Shown here in pieces: positions 51,638 to 59,735 of a DNA stretch of 64,000 nt (position 1 is the stretch's first letter; every line of letters starts with the position of its first letter). The stretch comes from Pelomonas sp. Root1217 (lineage in GTDB: Bacteria > Pseudomonadota > Gammaproteobacteria > Burkholderiales > Burkholderiaceae_C), in contig NZ_LMDC01000023.1 of the NCBI RefSeq assembly GCF_001425705.1, forward strand, positions 349,079 to 413,078, read 5' to 3'. The notes beneath the pieces were generated by a model. That model made no database searches. It saw only the letters and a program-made list of their open reading frames with translations, and was not told the origin of the DNA. The translations under genes and the position numbers were made by a program.

Positions 51638-53488
51638 GTGCAATTACTTGCCTTTCGCATAACAAATTTTCGCGCAATTGTCGATTCAGGCTGGGTGCCG
51701 TTCTCTCCCGACGGAATCACCGTTTTGGTTGGGCAAAACGAAAGCGGCAAAAGCTCAGTTCTTGAGGCTCTTTACTACGCTCTATCTTATGAAAGACCAA
51801 CTGCAGACGACTTTCGAATCGGAGCTCCCATTGCTGAAGTATTTATCCGAATCGGCATTACGTCTCAAGAAGCTCAGGAAAAGCTCAAAAACCTTTCTCC
51901 AGCAAAGAGAACAGCGCTGCAAACATACCTCGCCGCCCATCAAAATCGGGTAGAAATTGAATGTGGATGGGGCTATACGGCTACCGCCGTAAAAACGGCA
52001 CTCGAAGCATACGTACGGACGATAGATCCAATACTAGATTCTCTAGTTGATGCCGCCGAAATCGCCGCCGCCAATACAACAACAAACGAATCACAAAGCG
52101 AGTCCAGTGACTCCGCGTCATCGGCAGCAGCCAACGCAACAACCGTAATGCCGGAGGTGGCCACCGCAGAACAGGCAACTGCCAATCCACCAACGGAAGA
52201 AGATATCGGGGTTGAGCTTTGGGGACTACTGCCCCTTGCAATACTTTTCAACGAAGAGTCCGGCCGACTACCCAATCAAGTCGACATTGACGAAAAGGGG
52301 CAACCAACAGGCCCCGGCGCCAAAGCCGCTCAGAATTTCTTGCAAATTGCAGATATAGACCTGCCGAAATTAGCAGTCGCCGACCGTAGAACGCGCGAAA
52401 ACATTCTCAATCGGGCAAATTCAAGAGTAAGCGAGGACTTCAACTCTTTTTGGAGCCAGACGATTGGCCAATCGGATCGTCTTTCACTAAAGTGCGATAT
52501 TGGCCACTATGACGCTAGCACTCCAGAAAAAGCTGGAAAGCCTCACTTGATTTTCTGGGTTTGCAACGGAAATACGCAACTCTACCCCAAACAACGAAGC
52601 CAAGGAGTTCGCTGGTTTATTTCGTTCTATCTCCAGTTAAAAGCTTCAGAGAAGGTTGGCAGTCGCAGGATATTTCTTTTAGATGAGCCTGGCGCAAATT
52701 TGCATTCCAAAGCACAGTGTGATGTGCTCCGGCTGATCAACAAGCTCGGCAAAGACACGTCAACGGTCATTTATTCCACTCACAGCCCTCAAATGCTGGA
52801 GTATTCAAAATTGTTTCGGGTTCATGCGGTTCAGCGCGATAGCGACTTGGATGACAGCCCAACAAAAATAATTGACGCTCACCGTTTGGGCACGGCCTCA
52901 ACGGACACCTTGTCGCCGGTCCTTACGGCAATGGGTGCGGATCTTTCGCAACATCAAGTAATCCGAAAAAAGAACAATGTCCTGCTTGAGGAAATGAGCG
53001 GATTTTACTATTTAAGCTCTTTCTGGCGATTGCTCAATGTAAAAACGGAGGCTCACTTCATTGCATCGACTGGCGTAAACAAAATTGAAGCGTTGGCGAA
53101 TATGTTTCGCGGCTGGGGCCTCGACTTTATTGTCGCCGTTGATGATGACAAACAAGGGCGCGAAGCACTCAAGTCGATGAAGCGTGAACTGTTCGGCGAT
53201 GATTCAGAGTTGGCGTCAACGAAGCTTGTTAAGCTCCCTGACTGTGTTGGAATTGAGGATGCATTCAGCAACGCTGACTTTGCGCGATTTGTCCTTGGCG
53301 ATGAAGCCATAAACATTTCGAAAGAGAATTCTGAATTCGTAAAAACTTCCGGTCGATCCAAGCCGGTGCTCGCATTTACCTTTGCCTTGGCCGTAGAGCG
53401 GGGTGAGATCACATTGGCTCACTTGAGCGACGAAACCAAGGGGAAAATCACAAAAATCGTCGCCGCCTTGACCGACCGATTGCAATAG
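51638..53488 (+). CDS. OLD-family ATP-dependent nuclease (AAA ATPase plus TOPRIM)
   Basis: 616 aa from GTG 51638 with GGGAGG 7 nt upstream. N-terminal ABC/SMC-like ATPase: LAFRITNFRAIVDSGW, Walker A LVGQNESGKSSVLEAL, signature region near SQGVRWFISFYLQL, Walker B RRIFLLDEPGANLHSKAQ, and switch His in VIYSTHSPQMLE. C-terminal TOPRIM: NVLLEEMSGFYYL carries the acidic residue of motif 1, VAVDDDKQGREAL the DxD. An Asn/Thr/Ser-rich linker (about 150-185) sits inside the ATPase. Class 1 OLD proteins act in phage defence; no UvrD-like partner (Gabija) is beside it. Visibly lower G/C and different codon use than neighbours, so acquired by transfer. Confidence 0.9.
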   Translation: MQLLAFRITNFRAIVDSGWVPFSPDGITVLVGQNESGKSSVLEALYYALSYERPTADDFRIGAPIAEVFIRIGITSQEAQEKLKNLSPAKRTALQTYLAAHQNRVEIECGWGYTATAVKTALEAYVRTIDPILDSLVDAAEIAAANTTTNESQSESSDSASSAAANATTVMPEVATAEQATANPPTEEDIGVELWGLLPLAILFNEESGRLPNQVDIDEKGQPTGPGAKAAQNFLQIADIDLPKLAVADRRTRENILNRANSRVSEDFNSFWSQTIGQSDRLSLKCDIGHYDASTPEKAGKPHLIFWVCNGNTQLYPKQRSQGVRWFISFYLQLKASEKVGSRRIFLLDEPGANLHSKAQCDVLRLINKLGKDTSTVIYSTHSPQMLEYSKLFRVHAVQRDSDLDDSPTKIIDAHRLGTASTDTLSPVLTAMGADLSQHQVIRKKNNVLLEEMSGFYYLSSFWRLLNVKTEAHFIASTGVNKIEALANMFRGWGLDFIVAVDDDKQGREALKSMKRELFGDDSELASTKLVKLPDCVGIEDAFSNADFARFVLGDEAINISKENSEFVKTSGRSKPVLAFTFALAVERGEITLAHLSDETKGKITKIVAALTDRLQ

Positions 53489-53532
53489 CGTCCGCGGAAT
53501 TCTGGGCTTGGGGCTCAAATCCAAAGTTCAGC

Positions 53533-54360
53533 ATGGCAATTGAAATGAGCCCCGCGCTAAAAAAAGCCGCCGCCTTCCCGCTTCTGACCGATGCGCTCCA
53601 CCGGACCCAGTCAGAGGGCACTCAGATCTACACCTCCCCCGCCGCCTTCGAAGCCTTCATCCGCGGCGGCGGCAATGTGCCGCTGTATGAGCGCGTCAGC
53701 GCGGAGCTGGCGAGCCACTACACGTCCAGCACCCGCTCGCTGCTGGACATCGGCTGCGGCGACGGCCATGCCCTCTTTCCGGCGCTGGCCGCCACCGCCC
53801 ACCCGCACACGCTGGAGCGCCTGACGCTGGTGGAGCCCGCGAGCGCGCTGCTGGCCAGCGCCGTGGCGCGTGCCCAGGCCGAGCAGCCCACGCTGCCCTT
53901 GCAGGCGCTGAACGAGGGCCTGGGCGCCTTTGCCGCCAAGCTCCAGCCCGACGATCACTGGGACCTCGCCCAAGCCACCTTCGCGCTGCAAGCCATTCCC
54001 GAGCCCGAACGCTGGGCCGGCCTGGCGCGGCTGCGCGCGCACGTGAAGCGGCTGGTGATCGTGGAGTTCGACATTCCCGACCTGGAGCGCGGCTCAGACG
54101 ACTACATCGCCTCGCTCGCGCAGCGCTACGAGCGCGCCCTGGGCGAATACGAGGGCGCCACGCGCGACCTCGTGGCGCAGGGCTTCCTGATCCCGATGTT
54201 CCTTGGCCAGCTCGACGCGCAGACGGCCGCGACGAACTGGGAGCACCCTATGCCGGTCTGGCGCGAGAAGCTCGAAAGCCTGGGCTGGCGCGTGACGCGC
54301 CTGGCGCACATCAGCGACTACTTCTGGGCCCCGGCCTTCGTGTTGGTGGCCGAAGCCTGA
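53533..54360 (+). CDS. SAM-dependent methyltransferase (class I)
   Basis: 275 aa. Class I fold with motif I SLLDIGCGDGHALFPAL, acidic motif II LTLVEPAS, a W-D-L-A-Q-A-T-F-A-L-Q motif IV region and VIVEFDIPD. The C-terminal part (YERALGEYEGATRDLVAQGFLIPMFLGQL, WREKLESLGWRVTRLAHISDYFWAPAFVLVAEA) is a family-specific lid. Substrate unknown. A decayed duplicate of the last ~32 codons is found at 55131-55229, on the other side of the next gene. Confidence 0.9.
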   Translation: MAIEMSPALKKAAAFPLLTDALHRTQSEGTQIYTSPAAFEAFIRGGGNVPLYERVSAELASHYTSSTRSLLDIGCGDGHALFPALAATAHPHTLERLTLVEPASALLASAVARAQAEQPTLPLQALNEGLGAFAAKLQPDDHWDLAQATFALQAIPEPERWAGLARLRAHVKRLVIVEFDIPDLERGSDDYIASLAQRYERALGEYEGATRDLVAQGFLIPMFLGQLDAQTAATNWEHPMPVWREKLESLGWRVTRLAHISDYFWAPAFVLVAEA

Positions 54361-54447
54361 GAGCCCAACGTCGCGGCGAACCGCGCGGTCGGCAGCGACC
54401 ATCGCCGGTCGCACAGAATCGGCAGCTGGCTAACCTCAAGCTTCCAC

Positions 54448-55101
54448 GTGCTCAACCTCCTGCTTGCCATCCCCCTGGTGGCGGTCCTCCACGTCGCGAC
54501 GATGGCCGTCGTCGGTAGCGCGCTCGGGGCGCAGCTGCAGTCGGTGGCGTTCGGCTTCGGGCCCACGGTGTGGCGCTCGTCGCGCTTTCTTGTGCGCGCC
54601 CTGCCCATCGGCGGCGCGGTCCAGTTTCTTCACTCGTCAGATGGCGCGGTGCCGGAAGACGCCGCGCACCGGGCTCTCGACCGCCAGCCGACGCTGGCGC
54701 AGCTGGCGACCGTGCTGTCCGGCTGTGCCGTGTTGCTGGCACTGGCCATCGCGCTGCTGGGGGCGGGGGCCGTCGACGCGTTCGTCGAGCTACCCGCTCA
54801 GTTGTTCGGCGGCGCCATCTCGCCTTTGGGTGACGCCCAGGTGCTGCTGCACCAGGCAGCGCTGGCGGCGAAGGCGTCCCCGTTCGCGGTGGTGCTGGGC
54901 GTTGTGGCCGCCAAGGTGGCGGCCTTGAACTTGTTGCCGCTGCCCCTGCTCAACGGCGGCGCCGCCTTGGCGGTGCTGGGCAGGCGCCTTGGCGTGGCGC
55001 GCCTTTGGCCGGAGCGCGCCACCGTCGCGCTGTTCTTCGTGTGGTTGGCTCCGGTGGCGGCGTGGTTTGTAGCCCTGTGCACCTACGCCTTCACCACCTG
55101 A
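54448..55101 (+). CDS. Catalytically dead site-2 protease (M50) homologue
   Basis: 217 aa from GTG 54448. Layout of a small M50 membrane protease: LLAIPLVAVLHVATMAVVG occupies the HExxH helix but reads HVATM (Glu to Val, second His to Met); VAFGFGPTVWRSSRF and RALPIGGAVQFLHS are the conserved FGxGP and PxGGxV segments; NLLPLPLLNGG stands for NxxPxPxxDGG with the zinc-binding Asp replaced by Asn. All metal ligands but one are lost, so it is a pseudoprotease, possibly a chaperone or signal-binding protein. It lies between the methyltransferase and its duplicated tail. Confidence 0.82.
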   Translation: MLNLLLAIPLVAVLHVATMAVVGSALGAQLQSVAFGFGPTVWRSSRFLVRALPIGGAVQFLHSSDGAVPEDAAHRALDRQPTLAQLATVLSGCAVLLALAIALLGAGAVDAFVELPAQLFGGAISPLGDAQVLLHQAALAAKASPFAVVLGVVAAKVAALNLLPLPLLNGGAALAVLGRRLGVARLWPERATVALFFVWLAPVAAWFVALCTYAFTT

Positions 55102-55130
55102 GGCTCCAGCGCTCACGTCGTCAGCAATGC

Positions 55131-55229
55131 GACAAGCAGAAGCTCGAAGCCCTGGGCTGGCGGGTGACGCGACTTGAGCACTTCAGACTACCTCTGGGCC
55201 CTGCCTTCGTGCTGGTGGCCGACGCCTAG
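55131..55229 (+). pseudogene. Duplicated 3' tail of the methyltransferase gene
   Basis: gaagctcgaagccctgggct... aligns with the last ~99 bp of the methyltransferase (54262-54360), encoding KLEALGWRVTRLEHF in one frame and, after a 2-nt deletion, the LWALPSCWWPTP-shifted equivalent of the PAFVLVADA end. Similarity continues a few bases past the stop. It has no start codon and is a relic. Confidence 0.85.
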
Positions 55230-55265
55230 AGCCCGCTAACACTGCGGCCACAGGCGCCGCACCAC

Positions 55266-55982
55266 TCAGCGCTTGGCGCGACGCAGGATGGTGGCAATCA
55301 CGGGCCGGTCATTTCCCGTTGTCGACGTACTCATGCCCGAGAAATTCGGCCCCCACCAGGGCTGTTGGGCGAGCTGGCCTATCGTGCCGCCCCAGCGCTG
55401 GCCGGCGTCCGCCCCGGTGCCGAACAAGCGCAGCTCGCACAGCGTGCGGCGGCATTCCACGGCGAGCAGTTCAAAGCCCTTGTTCACGCCGGCTTCCTGC
55501 AAGGTCTGGCGCAGCTGCGCCTCCATCTGCTGGGACCAGGCCGGGTCCAGCGGCTCGCCGGCAAAGCGGGCATGCAGCTCGGGCATGGAGGGCGGCCGTT
55601 CGCTTTCGTTGAGCAGCAGCTTGGCATGCTCCTCCGACAACGAGACGGCGGGCACGTCCACCCGCGCGATGGCAGGCGCCGCCGCCGAGGCGGCCTTGCG
55701 CGGATCGACGGCGGCCACGGCGGGCACGCAAGCCACGGCCGGGGCGCTGGCTGCCGCCACCGGTGGCACCGCTGAAGCGCCACCCGGCCGGGGCGACGCC
55801 GCGCCGCTGGTGGCCACGGTGGCAGATGCGGCCTGCGCGACCGCGGCGGACGCAGCCGGAGCCGCCAGCTGCGCGCCCGGCACGGGCGCCGGCGCCACCG
55901 CGGCATTGCTGAAGTGGAGGGTTGCGATGACGGCCAGGGTCGCCCCTGCAGCGCCGCCAATGACGAGGTCTTTGATGTTCAT
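55266..55982 (-). CDS. Uncharacterised exported/anchored protein with Ala/Pro-rich linker
   Basis: 238 aa from ATG 55982. N-terminal hydrophobic helix (DLVIGGAAGATLAVIATLHF), then about 100 residues of Ala/Pro/Val low complexity, and a folded C-terminal third: LSEEHAKLLLNESERPPSMPELHARFAGEPLDPAWSQQMEAQLRQTLQEAG, FELLAVECRRTLCELRLFG, and WGGTIGQLAQQPWWGPNFSG. The C-x-x-x-x-C pair (ECRRTLCEL) is likely a disulfide; this end resembles small proteobacterial periplasmic proteins of unknown role. Confidence 0.75.
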   Translation of the reverse strand: MNIKDLVIGGAAGATLAVIATLHFSNAAVAPAPVPGAQLAAPAASAAVAQAASATVATSGAASPRPGGASAVPPVAAASAPAVACVPAVAAVDPRKAASAAAPAIARVDVPAVSLSEEHAKLLLNESERPPSMPELHARFAGEPLDPAWSQQMEAQLRQTLQEAGVNKGFELLAVECRRTLCELRLFGTGADAGQRWGGTIGQLAQQPWWGPNFSGMSTSTTGNDRPVIATILRRAKR

Positions 55983-56256
55983 GGCTCCCTTGCCGTCAGC
56001 AGGGATTGGCCGCAGTGAGGCTGCGGCGTGGGCTGTACGGCGCCGCGGAGCATAAGGGCGCGCCATGGGGGCAGAGGGCTGAACCGACGGCCGCGGGCAC
56101 GGTGCCCTGCCCCCCCCGAGCATCCTGAAGATGAAGGACGCTTCGCCGCTCTGACGCCGCCCCGCCTCACTGCAAACGTCGCCAGGAGCGCACAGTGCGC
56201 CGGCGCACCACCGCGCGAACGCATTCACCGGCGTCACAGGTGAGGAGATCTACAAA

Positions 56257-56703
56257 ATGAACTACGCGAAGCACATGCTGACGGGGCTGCTCACAGCGGG
56301 TTTGACGATGGCTGGCGCTGCGGCCTTCGCCCAGGACTCCAGCTACAAGCCGAGCACGGTATGGAACTTCTCCCACGTCAAGGTCGAGCCGGGGCAGTTC
56401 GAGAACTACATGGACTTCCTGGCCAAGACATGGAAGAAGTCCAACGAGTTCGGCAAGAAGGAGGGCAATGTCGTCTCCTACCATGTGTTCGCCGTGAACA
56501 ACCCGCGCGAGGGCGAGCCCGACCTGATCCTGGCCGTCGAGTCGAAGGACTACCTGACGACGGCACAGCAGCTGGACCTGCAGAAGAAGTACGAGACCTT
56601 CATGGCCCAGGACCAGCACAAGATGGATGCCGCCTCCGGCGAGCGCAAGGTGATGCGCAAGCTGGCGGGCAGTATGGAGCTGCAGGAGCTGACGCTGAAG
56701 TAG
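56257..56703 (+). CDS. Exported protein of unknown function (ABM/Dabb-like size)
   Basis: 148 aa. Signal peptide (HMLTGLLTAGLTMAGAAAFA), then a single compact domain: SYKPSTVWNFSHVKVEPGQFENYMDFLAKTWKKSNEF, NVVSYHVFAVNNPREGEPDLILAVESKDY, LQKKYETFMAQDQHKMD, RKVMRKLAGSMELQELTLK. The strand-helix-strand order and the 'V-x-P-G-x-x-x-x-Y' opening recall ferredoxin-like ABM/Dabb folds, but no active site is seen. GGAG lies upstream of the ATG. Confidence 0.8.
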   Translation: MNYAKHMLTGLLTAGLTMAGAAAFAQDSSYKPSTVWNFSHVKVEPGQFENYMDFLAKTWKKSNEFGKKEGNVVSYHVFAVNNPREGEPDLILAVESKDYLTTAQQLDLQKKYETFMAQDQHKMDAASGERKVMRKLAGSMELQELTLK

Positions 56704-56907
56704 GCGGGCCGCCGGAACGCCGTGCCGGCATGTCCTCCGGCACGGCTCGTGATGTCAAAAATACCAATTCCCACGTGCACTTAGCAATCTCTTAAGGTTC
56801 GGCTAGCAAGCATTTAGCGGCGCGCCGCCGCCCCGATTCCTACAGTGGCTGCACGGTTCGATGCCAGGGGCAGCGAGCCATTCGACACACCACCCAGGGA
56901 ATCCGAG

Positions 56908-57642
56908 ATGCACACCTCACCGCAAGAAATCCTCGCCGTCCGCGGCACGGCCACGGCGCCGCGTTTTGACATCTACGCCAGCATTCACAAGGGCTTTCGG
57001 CTGATGCTGGCGGACCTGGTCACCAGCGCCGGGCGCGTCGACCCGGGCGACCCGGCGTCGCTGCAGCAGCTGGCCAGCAAGGTCGAGGCGGCGGCGGATT
57101 TCTGCGCGTCGCATCTGAAGCACGAGAACGCCTTCGTGCATCCCGCGCTGGAGCGCGCGCAGCCGGGCACCAGCCAGCGCATCGCGACCGAGCATGTAGA
57201 GCATGAGCGCGACATCGAGGCGCTGCGCGGCCATGCCCGCGCGCTGGCCGATTGGCCGGCGCAGGATCGCGCGGCCGCCTGCCGGGCGCTGTACCACGCG
57301 GTGAGCCTGTTCGCGGTCGACAACCTGGCGCACATGCACCTGGAGGAGACCGAACACAACGCGGTGCTGTGGGCGCATCTGGACGATGCCGGCATCATGG
57401 CCATCCACGGCCAGATCCTGGCCGCGCTGTCGCCCGCCGAGACGATGGCGTCGCTGCGCTGGATGCTGCCGGCCCTGGCGCCGGCGGAGCGCTTGGGAAT
57501 GTTGGCCGGCATGCGTGCCAACGCGCCGGCGCCGGTGTTTGGCGCGGTGCTGGCCATGGCGCGCGAGCGCCTCAACGACGACGACTGGGCTGCGCTGGCG
57601 CGCGGCCTGGGCCTGCCGGTTGCACCTGGCCTGGCGGCCTGA
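56908..57642 (+). CDS. Hemerythrin-like domain protein
   Basis: 244 aa from ATG 56908. Hemerythrin HHE four-helix bundle: FDIYASIHKGFRLMLADLV, FCASHLKHENAFVHPALE, IATEHVEHERDIEALRGHA, NLAHMHLEETEHNAVLW. These supply the His/Glu ligands of a di-iron site. A second helical region follows (MASLRWMLPALAPAERLGMLAGMRAN...), as in the family that senses or scavenges NO or O2. 9 bp before the membrane gene at 57652, so the two are co-transcribed. Confidence 0.9.
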   Translation: MHTSPQEILAVRGTATAPRFDIYASIHKGFRLMLADLVTSAGRVDPGDPASLQQLASKVEAAADFCASHLKHENAFVHPALERAQPGTSQRIATEHVEHERDIEALRGHARALADWPAQDRAAACRALYHAVSLFAVDNLAHMHLEETEHNAVLWAHLDDAGIMAIHGQILAALSPAETMASLRWMLPALAPAERLGMLAGMRANAPAPVFGAVLAMARERLNDDDWAALARGLGLPVAPGLAA

Positions 57643-57651
57643 CGGAGGCCC

Positions 57652-58053
57652 ATGATGAACAACAACAAACGCTATGGCGCCTGGTGGCTTCGCATGGCTG
57701 CGCTCTACCTCGTGGTGGGTGTGGCACTGGGCAACTACATGGGCGCGACGCACGACTTCGGGCTGCGCTCGGTGCATGCCCACGTCAACCTGCTGGGCTG
57801 GGCGAGCATGCTGGGCTTCGGCCTGGTGGTGCAGCAGTTGGCCGACACGCTGAGCCCGCGGCTGGTGGCGCTGCAGTTCTGGCTGCACCAGCTGGCGCTG
57901 CCGGTGATGCTGTCGGCGCTGGCGGCGCTGATGCGCGGCGTGGCGGCGGCCGCGCCGCTGGTGGGGCTGGGCTCGGCGGTGGTCGGGGTGGCGGTGCTGG
58001 CCTTTGCCGCCAACGTCTGGCGCGGCACCGGCGCCAAGCTCAAAGCTGCCTGA
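57652..58053 (+). CDS. Small membrane protein related to cytochrome oxidase subunit I (CcoN/NorB-like fragment)
   Basis: 133 aa, four hydrophobic helices. The segment THDFGLRSVHAHVNLLGWASMLGFG has the H-A-H-x-N-L-L-G-W motif that in cbb3/NorB-type oxidases carries a heme-liganding His. It is much shorter than a catalytic subunit, so it is a stand-alone homologue, perhaps a heme-binding sensor or assembly protein. Coupled to hemerythrin, it suggests an O2/NO-handling pair. Confidence 0.82.
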   Translation: MMNNNKRYGAWWLRMAALYLVVGVALGNYMGATHDFGLRSVHAHVNLLGWASMLGFGLVVQQLADTLSPRLVALQFWLHQLALPVMLSALAALMRGVAAAAPLVGLGSAVVGVAVLAFAANVWRGTGAKLKAA

Positions 58054-58227
58054 GCTCCAGCTCGCCGCAGACCTGAAGCTTCAGCCGCCCGCGCCCGCGC
58101 CCGCACTTGTGCTGAGCGGCGGCCCACCATGTTCCAGCACAGGCTGGGCACCGCCAGCGCGCTGCTGGAGGGCAGGACCCCGTCGCAACGCTCGTTGAGT
58201 GTGGCCAGGAGTGCCGCCGAGCGGCTT

Positions 58228-58503
58228 TCAGTGCGCGTGCGAAGCCGCGCCGGCGGGCACCTCGGCCCGGGCCTGGCAGTGCTTGTCCATCATGCCGCCA
58301 GGCGCGCTGGCGGCGCGGCCGGGTTCTGCGGCGTGGCGCTTGCACATCTCGTCCATCATGCCGCCGCCCTTGCCGCCACCCTTGCCGTCTTCTTTGCGTG
58401 CGCCGTCGGCCGCAGCGGTGTGGGCGCCATGGCCCGGCGGCACGGGAGCGGCGCAGCCCGCCAGGGCGAGCACCAGGGCGAGGGCGGGGGTGAATGGCTT
58501 CAT
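58228..58503 (-). CDS. Small His/Met/Cys-rich lipoprotein
   Basis: 91 aa. Lipobox FTPALALVLALAGCAAP (Cys17). The mature part is Gly/Lys/Ala-rich with HGAHTAAADG, two related motifs GGGMMDEMCKRH and GGMMDKHCQARAE, and a terminal SHAH. Methionines, histidines and cysteines spaced this way suggest Cu or other soft-metal binding on the cell surface or in the periplasm. The gene lies behind the FNR-like box at 58557. Confidence 0.72.
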   Translation of the reverse strand: MKPFTPALALVLALAGCAAPVPPGHGAHTAAADGARKEDGKGGGKGGGMMDEMCKRHAAEPGRAASAPGGMMDKHCQARAEVPAGAASHAH

Positions 58504-58556
58504 GCGGCAACTCCAACGGGTTGGCGCCAGCTTGCGCCGCAGCGACCGCGCTGCGC

Positions 58557-58570
58557 TTGATGCCGGTCAA
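58557..58570. promoter_or_regulatory. FNR/ANR-type box TTGATGCCGGTCAA
   Basis: Fits TTGAT-N4-(A/G)TCAA closely. It lies 54 bp upstream of the divergent lipoprotein start and about 100 bp from the hemolysin III gene, so either may respond to low oxygen. Confidence 0.6.
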
Positions 58571-58670
58571 GCGCGGTCGTGCTTTTTTACATCCCCTCAA
58601 ACCTTGGGTCGGAATCGTCACGCCACGCTGGCATGCTTGGCCCATCTCTCAGCCGTACGAGACGACCCCC

Positions 58671-59342
58671 ATGTTGCACACCGCCCCCACCCCCGACCGC
58701 GACCAGACCCTCGGTGAAGAGATCGCCAACGCCATCAGCCACGGCCTGGGCGTGGTGCTGGCCATCGCGGCCCTGCCCATTCTGGTAATCCGCGCGATGA
58801 ACCATGGCGGCACCGCCGACGTGGTGGCCGCGGCAATCTTCGCGGCCACGATGATCCTGCTGTACGGCATCTCGACGCTGTATCACGCACTGCCGAACAG
58901 CCTGTGGCAGGGCCGCGCCAAGGCGGTGCTGCTGCGGCTGGACCACGCGGCCATCTACGTCTTCATTGCCGGCAGCTACACGCCCTTCACGCTGGGCGTG
59001 CTGCACACCGGGCCGGGCGTGACGCTGCTGATCGCCGTCTGGGCGGCCGCCGCGTTCGGCGTGGCGATCAAGCTGCTGAACCGGCTCAAGCACCGCTTCG
59101 TGTCCACGGGCCTGTACCTGGCCATGGGCTGGGTGGTGGTGTTCGCGGCCGGGCCGCTGGTGAACAGCCTGCCGGCCGCAGGCCTCACGCTGCTGATCGC
59201 CGGCGGCCTGAGCTACACGCTGGGGGCGTTCGTCTTCCTGCTGGATAACCGGGTGCGCTACTCGCACTTCGTCTGGCACCTGTTCGTGCTGGGCGGCAGC
59301 GCCTGCCACTTCTTCGCGGCGCTCTGGTACGCCTACGGCTGA
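58671..59342 (+). CDS. Hemolysin III family (PAQR-like) membrane protein
   Basis: 223 aa from ATG 58671. Seven helices with conserved features of the HlyIII/YqfA family: LGEEIANAISHGLGVVLA with the first His, MILLYGISTLYHALP (S-x-L-Y-H), LDHAAIYVFIAGSYTPF (the D-H-x-x-I-Y-x-x-I-A-G-(S/T)-Y-T-P motif) and the final HFVWHLFVLGGSACHFFA (H-x-x-x-H...H). These residues form a putative zinc site. Function in bacteria is membrane-related and poorly defined; probably not a real hemolysin. Confidence 0.93.
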   Translation: MLHTAPTPDRDQTLGEEIANAISHGLGVVLAIAALPILVIRAMNHGGTADVVAAAIFAATMILLYGISTLYHALPNSLWQGRAKAVLLRLDHAAIYVFIAGSYTPFTLGVLHTGPGVTLLIAVWAAAAFGVAIKLLNRLKHRFVSTGLYLAMGWVVVFAAGPLVNSLPAAGLTLLIAGGLSYTLGAFVFLLDNRVRYSHFVWHLFVLGGSACHFFAALWYAYG

Positions 59343-59354
59343 CGGCCTCGCTGC

Positions 59355-59560
59355 CTAGCTGATGCGGGCGCTGATGTCCCTCAGCCGATCCGTCCACTTC
59401 TTCTGGAAGGCCCTCTCGCTGCTTGTCGATCTCGGCGACGTCGTCCAGCGCGCCAGTGACCGAGCCACGCTTGACCTCGCCCAATGCCGTCGCAGCCTCG
59501 CGGAACTGCCAAAGCCAGTTCTTGGAGTCTTTGCTTGGCGGACACGCGACCGCGTCGTCG
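59355..59560 (-). pseudogene. Decayed gene remnant with frameshift
   Basis: The minus strand reads [20 protein letters not shown], then GSVTGALDDVAEIDKQ, and after a one-base shift SERAFQKKWTDRLRDISARIS and a stop. The segments look protein-like (balanced charge, Trp) but lie in two frames and have no start. I do not recognise the family. The remaining interval up to the chemoreceptor holds no other gene. Confidence 0.45.
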
Positions 59561-59735
59561 ATACGATGGCACCGGCTCGGGCAGGCCCTTTCCTAGGCGC
59601 GGCATTGCCGTAATACTCGCCTCAACCCGACCGGGGTCGATCCATGCCGAATGGCCGACTGCCAGCAATGGCGGGAGTGTGTGCCGCCAGCTCGGTGGCC
59701 AGGTGAATCAGCGGCGACGCCGCGAAAGGAATGCC

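Noticed and set aside
51320-53510. AT-rich segment as a prophage or complete known defence system (Gabija, PARIS, retron)
   Set aside because: Only one gene is present; no helicase, reverse transcriptase, integrase or phage structural gene was seen.
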